From positions 5,044,102 through 5,108,101 of the forward strand of contig CM040453.1 of assembly GCA_022749755.1 (NCBI GenBank): a DNA stretch of 64,000 bases, read 5' to 3'. A model generated the notes under the pieces. The model saw nothing but the letters and a program-made list of their open reading frames with translations, was not told the DNA's origin and ran no database searches. This document shows, in pieces, positions 1 through 17,300 of the stretch; position 1 is the first letter of the stretch; every line of letters begins with the position of its first letter. Position numbers and translations under genes: made by a program. Origin of the DNA: Azadirachta indica. Taxonomy: Eukaryota; Streptophyta; Magnoliopsida; Sapindales; Meliaceae.

Positions 1-1
1 C

Positions 2-4643
<4,642 letters not shown>

Positions 4644-4755
4644 ACACATCTTGAAAGATGGTATTACTTTATGTGAGGGCAAGTCATGTGACCATTTGAT
4701 AGAGATGCTCTATGACTTAGGTAGGAGAATCTCTTTTCTGGCCATGCTGGCATTG

Positions 4756-4761
4756 AATAAA
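4756..4761 (+). terminator. Putative poly(A) signal of the GH2 gene
   Basis: An AATAAA lies 113 bases past the GH2 stop codon and is followed by T-rich sequence. This is a plausible near-upstream element for 3' end formation, though plant signals are loose. Confidence 0.4.
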
Positions 4762-4849
4762 GCTGCTTGTCACTTTCATGATTCTGTTTTGAAATGCGAC
4801 GTGAATTTAATACGAATCACATTATGTATTTCCTCAAATCTCTAGTGTG

Positions 4850-7800
4850 GTTGGATGTTATGTTATTTTCAGTTTCTTATGTTAGAAATTTAGTAGCACT
4901 ATTTGTCATTTGTCAAGAGTTTTAGTTAGTATTGAAATTAGGTCACGTCTGCTACTGGGCAGCATTCATAGAAATTTAAGTAAAACTGGGAGCGATCAAT
5001 CCGTCAGGTCTTCAGGTCAATGAAGCCGGAGCATGCGAGATTGGAGTAGAGTAGGAGATGGCGTTGGATGGTGCATCTGGTTCAACTCGATGAAGTATAT
5101 TCCCATCACCAACTTAATTTTTCTGTATTTGGTCCCTTTCCCTCACGATTAGCAAAATTAAAATTATAAGTATATTCTGATATTCTGATACTATCAAGCA
5201 CGATATCTAGATTTTGATTTTTTAGCTGTGCTCGAAAGTATCATGTGAATGTGTTTGATAGTAAGATGAACATGCTCAAAATTATGGCTTGTATTAAATT
5301 GGAAATTGTACTTTCGAGCGCGATCTACATAACCTACTTGAACGAATAATATAGACCGCACTAGAAACTATGGTTTCCAGTTCTGTACTTTCAAGCATGT
5401 TACCTTGTTTTGCTTTGGAGTTCATGTTCTCGAAATTATAGTTTTCAATTTAGTAGAAATTATATTTTCGAGCCTAATGAGCTTCTGAGCACATTAACTC
5501 GAAAGTGGATTTTTACCTTTGCTTAAAAGTATAGTTTCTAGTTCATTAACTCGAAAGTGGATTTTTACCTTTGCTTAAAAGTATAGTTTCTAGTTCAGTA
5601 AAAACACTAAGTACGATTAAAAATATATTTACAAGCACACATCATCTTGGTTTTAAGTTTGGTGTGTTTGAAAATGTGGTTTCGAGTTTAGTAGAATACA
5701 TGTATAAACTTACTATTTATATTTGTTTACTTATGTAATTGTGGTTACTTATTTTTTTATGGCATATTTGGAATACAGGAAAACATGATGGTTTAGTGAT
5801 GAGGACCTTAAATATAAATAAAAAAGGCCATTTTCGGGGAGTAGGGACATCATTTCTGCATTTATTCATTAAACTTGCCAATATGCCTTTGTAACAAAGA
5901 AGTACCTTGCCATGAAAGTATCTATTTTTTGTGTTTGCATCTTATACTTTGCATGATTCCCTTTTCCATGCTGTTGTGTCAATTTAAGATAAATATAAAT
6001 CTTTAATCGGTCCAATAACATCCCAAAGCTTTAATAAAAACTATTCTCACGAGACTTCGTTTTCAAAATCAATAATAACAACGGCCACAGAATATATTTA
6101 GTCATTTCTATTTACTGCAATTGTTACAAACAATGCCTTCTAATATGTGCCCTTTAAAAAAGTACTTTCAATGGCAATATTGGGCTAAATGGTGTGGCGA
6201 AATTTCTGAATACATGGGCCGAGTGCCATAAACAATGTTTTTTTGTCCTCAACAGTTGATAGTACAATAAGAGTGCCTTAAATGACTCATTTGGATCTAT
6301 AGATGCAAGCCTTAATGTTTTTTCCTTGTTATGCCAAGTACTTGTGTAGGATAGATGGACTCTGTATTTACTTTGTATATCATTTTGAATATTCCTAAGG
6401 ATACAAATTCAACTGACATATTGAAATTGGTCCTTAATGTTTTTTTAATTGTGTGTTTGCTTGGTGGTACCCTTTCTACAACTGCTAGTTTTGACAAGTA
6501 TGAACTAAGTTTATGTAGGTAACTCAAAAATATGCATCATTGTTGGTTTTAGTTACTTGAATTCGCCATTTACACTTTTCAACAACACACTTCGTTTAAA
6601 ACCGGTCTATTGTTGACTTGAAAATTTTAAGCTGGAAGTGGTTCTTCAATGATATTATGCTCAAATTGTCGAAGTTCTTGCTTAGTATAGAAAATCTACT
6701 TAATGCATAGATCATTTGAGCCAATACTTAAGGTTGCATTGTGTGGCATGGTTATAAATAGTGGAATAAGAGGTAAACACCAAATGAATTGATTTGATGA
6801 TGATAGAGCCATTGAGCCACGTCTATAAAATGGACTCACACGAACATCTTCCGTTAGCTTAGTTTCTTCATTGTGAAAATTTTCTTTTACCTTTACGTTG
6901 AGGGAATATCGGTGCCACCAATGTCTGTCTGATCGATATAGTAATCGTGTGGATGATCTTCGTTATAGCGGAGATAAGAATAACCTTTATCAAGGACTTC
7001 ATTGTAGCAGTGAAGAGAATGATACTCAACAATCAATGGGTCTTCATCATGTTAAGGTAGAAAGTAATGTTTTGAAAACTTTAGATTAGTGTATTGGAAT
7101 TATGTTGTCATTGCAAGAAGAAGCGTATCATTCAGTTGATTGCTTCTATTAAAAGAAATGAACAGGTGTACATGAACTCCACCAATTGTAGAATGCTCGA
7201 AAACGTATGGCTTTGTATGCTCTGTACCACCTACGTGCTCTATGTAATAAACATCAAACAGTAACTCTTCATAGTCATCACATAAGGATTATTGTTGGAG
7301 TTGATGAAAGTTCAAAAGTCAAATTCAGTTATAACATCCTCTGGCATTGAAAGCGCAACCTACAGTTGTATACGTGTCATGAAGATTGCTCTCATTCTAA
7401 TGGTAAATTCTGTAAGATTTATCTCAAATAACGCACACAACATCTGTAAAATTTGTTTGTATGTGATGCTTTGCTCTATACAAAGAAGTTGGATTTTGTC
7501 ACCAATATATGACTTGTCACTATTGATGCTTCTTCCTATATCGAATAATTATTGTAAGAAGTTTAACCATAACTGTATTAAAATTTCATGTGTCAGCCAT
7601 CTAAAGTACAAATATTGATAATTTATTGTATAATTTTATATCTTTTAATAATGTAACAATTCATTCTTCTACATAAACTCAAAAGTAACTTTCAAATTCA
7701 AAATTTCTTCAAACTCAAAAGTTACTTTTCACTGTAATAATTTTTTTATTCGAAAGTTACTTTTAATTTTAAATGAAAACTCATCGTAATTTTTTAGTTC

Positions 7801-8200
7801 AATTAAACTCAAAAGTGGCTGCAGATTGATTTCAACCTCTGCTAATTTCTATTTTTCTCACAAACATGCATCAAATGCATTCAATTATAAAAAAAAATGC
7901 CCCATGGGACGAGTGTTGGGAAAGAAATGTTAGTAGAAAATAGGAAAAATGTTCTCTGTTATTTTAAGTTGGTTATGAGTGTATTTCTGTACCAATTTTG
8001 CAAAAGTGGTCAAAATTGAATAAGTTAATGTAATGCGGTGAAAGCTGAATTTTGGAGAAGAAATAGCTATTTTAGAAAATTTACCGAATATGTATAAAAA
8101 TATATATATATTTACCGAATAAAAAATTAAAAACGTAGTACATACAGTAACTACATCTATATATGTATAGTACAGGAGCAGAACCTTTTAAAGAGTTACT
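4850..8200. other. Intergenic spacer with degraded repeats, no gene seen
   Basis: No open frame here has splice-site or protein-family support. From about 5.2 to 5.7 kb short motifs of the type TTTCGAG and CTCGAAAGT recur on both strands. Similar motifs (ACTCAAAAGT) recur at about 7.67-7.83 kb. The 6.3-7.1 kb stretch has short open frames without recognisable domains. It looks like an old, decayed mobile element, but I could not define its ends. The last 200 bases must include the promoter of the next gene. Confidence 0.4.
5492..5595. repeat. 52-bp tandem duplication
   Basis: Two adjacent copies of a 52-bp unit beginning CATTAACTCGAAAGTGG, offset by exactly 52 bases and nearly identical. They lie inside the motif-rich block of the spacer. 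Confidence 0.85.
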
Positions 8201-8328
8201 TTTTGTTATTCGCTTTTTGTTGTTTGTGTGAGCAGAGGTGGTATCAGAATCTTCTCAAAGAGTTACTTTTTGTTGTTCGTGTTAGAATCTGGGGAATCAG
8301 AATCGGTCGAGAGCCGAGTAGCTGCAGC

Positions 8329-11300
8329 ATGAACGTTTACGTAGTTATCTCCGCCACCATCGTCGTTGCTCTTTCAATCCTCTCTTTTCCTCTTCTCAAC
8401 AACTGTATGTAACCAACCATCAGTCTTATCTTATCCTATATTAGTTACAGACATTCCTTCCAAAGATTGTTTATTTCATCTTTTTTTTTTTCTGGTTTTC
8501 TGGAAATTTGTAGATTTGCTGAATTTGAAACCACCGCCAACAACTACTTCAGTTGCTGACTTAATAGTAACTAATGGACTGATATTCACAAGCGATGATT
8601 CTTTGCCATTTGCCGACTCCATGGCCATTAAAAATGGCAGGATTCTCCGTGTTGGTAATTACTCTTTTGTTCAACAATTGGCTGGAGATGCTACTGAACA
8701 GCTTAATCTTCAAGGGAAAGTTGTGGTTCCTGGTTTTATTGATTCTCATGTCCACTTGATTAATGGAGGACTTCAGGTTTACCCAGCTAAACCACCGACT
8801 TCAAACTAATTTTGCCATCTGCTTTTTTGGAGTTATTATTGCTTTATATACTAACTGGGGACTGGTTTTGGATGACCAAAACCACTTTCGTACGTACCTT
8901 ATAGTGTTTGTTTGCTTCATATGGATAAAAGTGAAGCGCTTTTTGGTATTAAAATGCACTTGGGACAACTCTTAAGAGTAGTGAGCAATTGTTTGATGCT
9001 TTTCTAAAAGTAAGCATAAGAAAGTATTTTGCTCGAAAGCCGTTTTAGATGAAAAATTAAAAACTGCTTTCGCTCATAAGCCCTTTTACTCTCAAGCTTA
9101 CTGTGAAATTCGTTATCTTATCTTAATATTTTTTCTACTATTTTTTTTTATCAAGAATATCTTATCTTAATATTTTTCTACTGTTTTTTTATCAACTGTA
9201 TGAAGTTTAATTAATATTGACTCAAGTGTTTGTTATTGCTCAAGATTGAAAAAGTTCATTTAAATGCTTCAACAGCATTGGAAACCCTATTAATTTCAGC
9301 CTCAATTAGAATCTCATTATGAGCTTTGGTAATTGTTCATTAGGCCCCAATTTGTGAAATATAGTTGTAGTTATTCATAAAGTAGAGCTTCATCTTTGGA
9401 TGTCAGAGGTGTCCATTGATGAAAGGTTTGGGTTTGCCAAATATTCCTTTCTATTTTCATTCAATAAATTTCAAGCCATATACCATCTCTGTAGTATTAT
9501 AGTATCTTTGTTTAATACACATGGCATTGTTTTGTGTTTTGGCTGTTATCTACCTATATTGAGTTGAGATTTTGCTAATGGAACAGATGGTGCGTGTGCA
9601 ACTGCGAGGTGTAAATCATAAGGATGAATTTGTGAGAAAAGTCAAAGAAGCAGTGAGAAGTAATTCTCATGCCACTTTGTTCTGCTATTATAGCTTTTAG
9701 TTGTTGAGATTAGCATGCAATGGCAGTGTTTTAAGTATAATAGTTCGGCATGTTGAATAATATTCTTGTTTAAATAACATTAATGATAAAAGTAACTTAA
9801 TGTGTAATTTCAATGCTGACTACAACTGACATTTTTTCTTAATGTGACATCTAACGCTCTGTTTCCTCCTAATGGGTACTGTAGAATAGTGTATAGCTTT
9901 ACTAGACATAGATTTAGATGCCTGCCAATGATTGGTGGTGCTATGTTGTATGTATTTCATATATCATAATCATTTTCGACATCTAAACTGATTCCAGTGT
10001 TGGGGATAATGTCAGTGCTTTGAGACTTCAAATCAGCATTGCCACACTGAGGCACATGTTATTTAAATCAGTATTGCCACATTGATGTACATATTAATCA
10101 CTTGGTAGTCATGAAGATCCCCAATCCAGTAAACATAATTTTGTTTGTGAAGAGTTCAACTTCATTAATGAGGAATAGAGTAGTTATGACAGTTCAATAC
10201 GGTTTCTTTGAATTATTTTGCTTTTTATATGCGATATTATATTTTGTGGAAGTTAATAGTGTTGAACAAACATTTGCAGACTCAAAAAAGGGTTCCTGGA
10301 TTCTGGGTGGTAGATGGAACAATGACCTCTGGGGAGGAGACATGCCAATGGCATCATGGATTGATGACATTACAACTGACAATCCTGTAAGGAGTCATAA
10401 ATTAATTGATAATATTTGCTTGTATAAAGATTAGCATTCACCATTTTAATATATAGTTCTGTAGGTTTGGCTGTGGAGGATGGATGGTCATATGGGCTTA
10501 GCTAACTCAGTGGCACTGCAGCTTGCTGGGATTACTAATTTATCTAAAGATCCAGATGGTGGAACTATTGTCAGGACATCTAGTGGTGGTAATTTGAGTT
10601 CTAATAGTGGTGAAATGATTTAAGTTGCATTTGTCGGGATTTAGCCATTGGTTTACCATATTACTAATAGATAACAAAGGAGAAGTGAGTAGGCACATTC
10701 TGTGTAAATATTTATTGATTTTATAAGAGCTGGGTGGATATCTCTCTTCCTCTTTGCTCACTTATGTGTGTGTGTGTAATATTTGGTAAAGTGTTGCAAT
10801 GATAATTAATTTAAATTGAATCTTTCTGTAGACTATTAGCTGTTATTTATCAGTTTCTCTTCAGATATGGTACTTCAACAGGATCATAGAATCATTAACT
10901 TGTCAGTGAGGCTTTGAGTTGAATATTTGGGCTGGTTTGCTTTGTTGAACTACCAAATGTAGACCCTTGGTTGTGCACAACTCGTTAGAGCACCTTAAAA
11001 TTAATTCTTTTAATTAGTTTTCTTGTTGAAATTTTGAGTATATCAAGAGATATATCAGATTGATAGTACAATGCAAACAGAGGGAAAGAAAGGAATAGCC
11101 GTGTGTTTAAAGATAGAAAGAAGATATTAACTTCCTGATGCCTATGGGATACAACATGCTTCTTTGCTACTCTGTTTAGTTTGGGATTGCATGTAATATC
11201 TGCTTATGAATGTAATTACTGTAAAGGTTCTGTATATGTTAACTAAGTTATTGGGGCAATAAAAAGTAAGTTTTATTGCGTCAACATCTTTCTTCCTGAT

Positions 11301-14300
11301 GCAGAGCCGACGGGCTTGCTGATTGATGCTGCAATGAAACTTATTTTCCCATGGATTCCAGAGTTCTCTGTAGATGAAAGGAGGGAAGCATTGCTTAGAG
11401 CTAGCAATCTTGCTCTGATGAAGGGAGTGACAACTGTAGTTGATGTTGGAAGATATTTTCCCGGGCAATCAGTACAACTCTCCTGGGATGATTTATCAGG
11501 TTGGAATCAAAAGTATGATAGTGTAATTGCTATGGAAAACACCGTTGTTTTACAGTTTGGATGCCACAAGAACATGCAATTCATTAAGTAGAGTTTATTG
11601 TCTTTACTTCTTCTGCTTTGAAAACACAACAAAAGCACAACAATTCCGAAATTTAACCCAAATAAGTTACTATCCAGGGGACATAAAATCCACTTCTTGC
11701 ATGACTATCAAACGAGCATTTAAGTTGATCTGGTCTATTCAATGTCTAAATTTCTCCACAAATCCTTGACACAATTCCAAGTCATATGCTTTTTAGATCA
11801 TAATTCACTTGATATTCCTTTTTCTGATTTCTAACAGATGTCTACCAATGGGCTGCTTCTTCGGGGAAGATGAAGATCAGGGTTTGCCTATTTTTTCCAC
11901 TGGCGACATGGCTAAGTTTAGCTGTATGACATTTTGCAAATTCATGAGATATAGCTGCATCATCATTTTAGTTTTCTGATTGAGTCAAGGCGGTAGTTGA
12001 AATTTGGTGATTAGACAGGTTCAAAACAGATGATGGTGTCAAAGATATTGAGAATTATGGAATTGTATTTCTCACTTTTACAATACATAGGATCCTGCCT
12101 TTATAGGCAAAAATAACTAGGGAAAGAATCAAGAGAATCAAGATGTATACAACAATGTATCTCAAAAAAGGAAGCTAATCAAAACAGCCTCTAATTAATA
12201 CACCAATTAAATTAACCTAGAATCAGAGCAAAAACAGAAACTTTTATTTTCCCCATTTATTTCACCAATCACAGAAATTACTCCTAAATTATCCTACATA
12301 CCTACATCTTCCAACACTCCCCCTCAAGCTAGGAGATAAATATTTTCCATTCCCATCTTGCTAATAACTTGCTGAAATGTATGACTGGCTAACCCTTTTG
12401 TTAACACATCTGCTAGTTGTCCTTTTGTTGAGACATATGGTGTACAAATTAGTCCACTCTCAAGTTTTTCTTTTATGAAGTGACGATCAACTTCCACATG
12501 CTTGGTACGTTCATGTTGCATTGGAATATGTGCAATATTGATGGCTGACTTGTTATCACAATACAACCTCATTGGATTCTCTACCGAGACCTTGAGATCT
12601 TTCAAAATTATTCTTAGCCATAGTAACTCACAAACTCCTAAAGCCATGGCACGAAACTCAGCTTCTGTACTTGACCTTGCAACTACTGGCTGTTTTTTAC
12701 TCTTCCATGTAATCAAGTTCCCACCAAGAAAGGCACAATAACCTGAGGTTGACCTCCTATCTGAAATGGATCCAGCGTAGTTTGAATCCGTATATACTTC
12801 CAAGCTCATATTTGATCCTTTCTTGAAAAGTAAGCCCCGGCCTGAACTTGACTTAAGGTATTGTAGGATTCTGTACACAGCTTGGAGGTGAATTTCTTTT
12901 GGATTATGCATGAATTGGCTCACTACGCTAACTGCATAGGCTATATCCGGCCTAATGTGAGAGAAGTAGATCAACCTTCCAACAAGTCTCTGATACATTC
13001 CTTTATCCACTGGTATGTCATCCACTGCTTCTCCGAGCTTGTGATTTAGCTCAGTGGGTGTCTCTACTGGTCTACAACCTATTTTTCCCGTTTCTTCCAG
13101 TAAGTCAATCACATACTTTTGTTGCGAGATGAAGATTTCTCTCTTTGAGTGAGCCACTTCAATTCCTAAGAAGTATTTTAGCTTGCCAAGATCTTTTATT
13201 TCAAATTCCTTAGCCAACCTAGTTTTCAGCACTTTCCTTTCTATTTGATCATTGCCAGTAATAATGATGTCGTCTACGTATACAATAAGTGCTGTGACTC
13301 CCTCTGAAGCAGAATGTTTGATGAACAAAGTGTGATCACCTTGGCTTTGTTTGTAATCCATTGCTTTTGCAAACCTGTCAAACCAAGCTCTGGAAGACTG
13401 CTTTAACCCGTATAATGCCTTTCTTAGCTTGCACACCAAATCCTGGTGGAACTTCCATATAAATTTCTTCTTCAAGATCTCCATGTAAGAATGCATTCTT
13501 AACATCGAACTACTGTAAAGTCCAATCAAAATTAGCAGCTAGAGACAATAAAATTCTCACCGTTTTCATTTTTGCCACTGGGACAAAGGTCTCCTGGTAG
13601 TCAACACCGAAGGTCTGAGTGTAACCCTTTGCTACTAGTCTCGCTTTGTACCGTTCAAGAGACCCATCTGCATTGTATTTTATTGAGAACACCCATTTGC
13701 ATCCTGCTGGCCTTTTTCCTTTTGGCAACTCAACCAATTCCCAAGTTTCGTTTGTCTCAAATGCATCCATTTCAACTTTCATAGCTTGCTTCCACTCCTT
13801 ACTGCTTAGTGCCTCAGATATTGTCTTAGGAATGGCTACTGAGCTCAAGTGAGTGAGGAAGGTTTTATGTGAGGAAGGTTTTGGGAATGCCTCAGACAAA
13901 GTGTTGTGTGCATTGTTGGGTGCCTTTTCGAATTGCAATAGGTAAATCTAATTCACTTTTATCAGTTTCACAGGCAGGGGTATTTACCTGGGTGTTATCT
14001 TGACTCTGAGTAGTTTGTTTCCCGAGCATAGGTTCTGACTCTTGAGCTTGCTTCAGATCAGTCCTGTAGTCATTCTTTCTCGAATAGACTTGAAGTGGTT
14101 TAGCGGCTGTTATGTTGGGTGGTTCTCTTGGCAAAGTTGTAGAGGGCTGTTCAAATTGTGATTGAAATTCTTGAGGTATTATAGGTATATTTTCAGATGT
14201 TGAAGGGGCAGAACCAGAACTAAGTGATGGAGGTGGCTGTTTAGGCACTTGAGGTTGAGACTGTGGAAGATCAGGTATGAAGTCCAGAACATTATTATCC

Positions 14301-17300
14301 TTCTCATTAAGAGGTACTGTCATCTCCCCCTGAGGAGAAGGATGATGGAAGAAACTTTCATGTTCAACAAACGTGACATCAATGGAAGTGTAAGTTTTGT
14401 GAGTAGATGGATGATAACATCTGTAGCCTTTTTGAGTTGAAGAGTATCTTATGAATATACACTTAAATGCCCGAGGATCAAGCTTACTCCGATGGTGAGC
14501 ATGAATATGTACAAAGACAACACACCCAAACACTCGAGGAGGTAATCTGTTTGGGGTTTTAAAATCTGGAAAGTATTGTGAAAGTTTTCTCCAAGGATTT
14601 TTGAAGCCTAAGACGCTAGATGGTAATTGATTAGTAAGATGGGTTGCAGTAAGAACAGCTTCCCCCCAAAAATGTTTTGGAACTTTCCTTTGAAAAAGAA
14701 GGGCTCGAATAGTTTCAAGTAGATGTCCATTCTTTCTTTCTGCTAATCCATTTTATTGGGGTGTATCAGTACATGAGGATTCATGAATTATCCCCTCGTT
14801 ATTGAAAAAAGGTGATAAAATTTGATTGAAAAACTCTCTCCCATTGTCTGTCCTTATTTTTTTAATTCTCACCCCGAATTGTGTTTTTATCATATTATGA
14901 AAAATTAGAAAAATATTGACTACATCAGATTTTTGTTTTATAAGGAAGACCCATGTAACTTTTGTGCAATCATCAATAAATGTGACAAACCAACGTGCCC
15001 CAGAAACATTAGCCACCTTTGATGGACCCCAAACATTAATGTGTATTAAATGGAAGGGAAATAGTGATTTATTATTACTTAGAGGAAAAGAAACACGTTT
15101 GTGTTTAGCAAATTCACAAATTTCACAATGGAGTTGTTTTAACTCAATATTTTTAAACAAAGAAGGAAACATAAGACTTAGAGTTTTAAAGGAAGGATGA
15201 CCAAGTTGTAGATGATGGAGAAAAATTTGGTCTTTATTTGTGCAAGATTCTGACAGTAGCAGAGATGGATTACCAATCCTAACATTCACTTTCCTACTCA
15301 AAGGCTCAAGGCAGTAGAGACCATCCTCTTCTTTAGCATGCCCAATCATCTTCCCCGTAGCTTGGTCATGAAATACACGAGTTTTTTGAAAAAATGAGAT
15401 TGCAATCCATATCTTTAGTAATTTGTGTGACAGATATAAGGTTGGTTGACAATTTAGGCACATATAAGACATTTTTCAAAGACAAGGATTGTCCTAGCAA
15501 TATATTCCCCTGGCCTGCTACAATCACTAATGATCCATCAGCCATGGTGATCTTTTTATTCTTAGGGCAGGGATTGTAAGTAGAAAAAATATGGGATAAA
15601 TAGGTCATATGGTCTGTTGCTTCTGAATCAATAATCCATGAGTGGGTTGAGACATTATCCGAGACACAAAGAGCATGTGAGTCAGAAAGCATACCAGAAA
15701 GTGCCAATGAAGAAGAACCTGAAGGCTTTTCAAGTGAGTCAAGAAGAGACTTGAGACGGTCAATATCCTCCTTTTTGAATTCTTTGCCACTAGAATTTAA
15801 TTGATCATTGATATTGTTTGTGCTTGTTTGTGCAACATGAGCTTGTCCCTTTTGTTACCAGTTTTTTCCTCCCCAATTCCTGTTGGACTGATTAGGATTG
15901 AGTGGTCTCCCATATAACTTCCAACAATTTTCCTTCGTATGGCCAGTTTTCTTGCAATAGTTGCATACAAGATTTCCTTTATTCATCCCTTTCGAGTCAA
16001 GTTTCTTATTATCTGTACCTGCAGCAGAACCCTTTTCTGAGACTTGCTCATTCAAATCAGTTATGAGTAGTGCAGATCCTTCCAATGGTTGCACATCCAA
16101 CATGACTCCTCTCCTACTTTCTTCAGCACGAATGATCGCGACTGCTTCATTTAGTGAGGGTAGTTCTTTTCCCAAAATCTGAACTCTTACAGGGTCGAAT
16201 TCTGCATTGAGGCCTGCCAAAAAATCATACATTCTGTCTTTCTCTATGAATGCCTTTAGCACAACTGCATCCTCAGTGTTTTTTATCTCGAGAACCTGAT
16301 ACTAATTCAACTGTCACAAACTTTTCAGATGGTTTGCATATTCTGTTACTGATCTGTTTCCCTGTTTCGCAGCGGCTATCTTTGTCTTGATCTCATATAC
16401 TTGGGCTGCATAATCAACCTTTGAATAGGTTTGTCTGATTGCTTCCCAAATTTCTTGAGCAGTAGTTAAAAACATGACAATGTCACTAATCTCAGGTGCC
16501 ATTGCATTCCAAAGCCATGACATGACCATGGAGTCTTTTTCGTCCCAAGCAACAAACTTTGGGTCTCCTTTATTGGGCCCTGTTCCAAGGATATGGCTGA
16601 ATTTGCCTCTTCCCTTTAAAAAAGTTCGAACAAACTAGGATCACTTCAAGTAGTTTGTTCCATTCAGCTTATACACCGCTTGAATGTTCTGCAGATCTCC
16701 AGAATTCTGTTGGACTGTAGACTCCTCCACTTGGTTACTAGTTTGTGAGACTTCAGACATCTTGATCCTTTCTTTTTCAGGAATGGAATATGAGCAGCGC
16801 TGTCAACTCTTATCGTGATGGAGAAATAACAAATTTTTTTTTTTTCTCAGACAGAAAAAAACCTAGGGCTTTGATACCATGTCAAAGATATTGAGAATTA
16901 TGGAATTGTATTTCTCACTTTTACAATACATAGGATCTTGCCTTTGTATGCAAAAATAACTAGGGAAAGAATCAAGAGAATCAAGATGTATACAACAATG
17001 TATCTCAAAAAAGGAAGCTAATCAAAACAGCTTATAATTAATACACCAATTAAATCAACCTAGAATCAGAGCAAAAACAGAAACTTATATTTTCTCAATT
17101 TATTTCACCAATCACAAAAATTACTCCTAAATTATCCTACATACCTACATCTTCCAACAGATGGAATATGTTTAATTCGTTTTGGCATCACTGTTTTTCT
17201 ACTGATTACCACTTAGTTAATATGCTTATATCCTCAAGCTAATGGATATTCTTTAAATTTTATCTTCCTCTTCCCTGGTCAGGATCTTATAAACAAAACA

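Larger units (their letters stand above)
12037..17159 (-). mobile_element. Complete but defective Ty1/Copia LTR retrotransposon
   Basis: A 5.1-kb element with 280-bp LTRs at both ends (12037-12316 and 16880-17159), TG...CA termini, and a 5-bp target duplication GATGG at 12032-12036 and 17160-17164. On the minus strand the order is 5' LTR, tRNA-Met primer site, Gag, protease, integrase, reverse transcriptase, RNase H, polypurine tract, 3' LTR. Integrase before RT identifies Copia. The two LTRs differ at 10 of 280 positions by my hand count, so the insertion is fairly recent but not new. It lies antisense in intron 7 of the amidohydrolase gene. Several stop codons and frame breaks make it incapable of producing its own proteins. 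Confidence 0.95.

Noticed and set aside
6898..7089. Short open frame with Cys and His residues (YRCHQC)
   Set aside because: Sixty-three codons, no splice support and no recognisable zinc-finger spacing. Probably chance or transposon debris.
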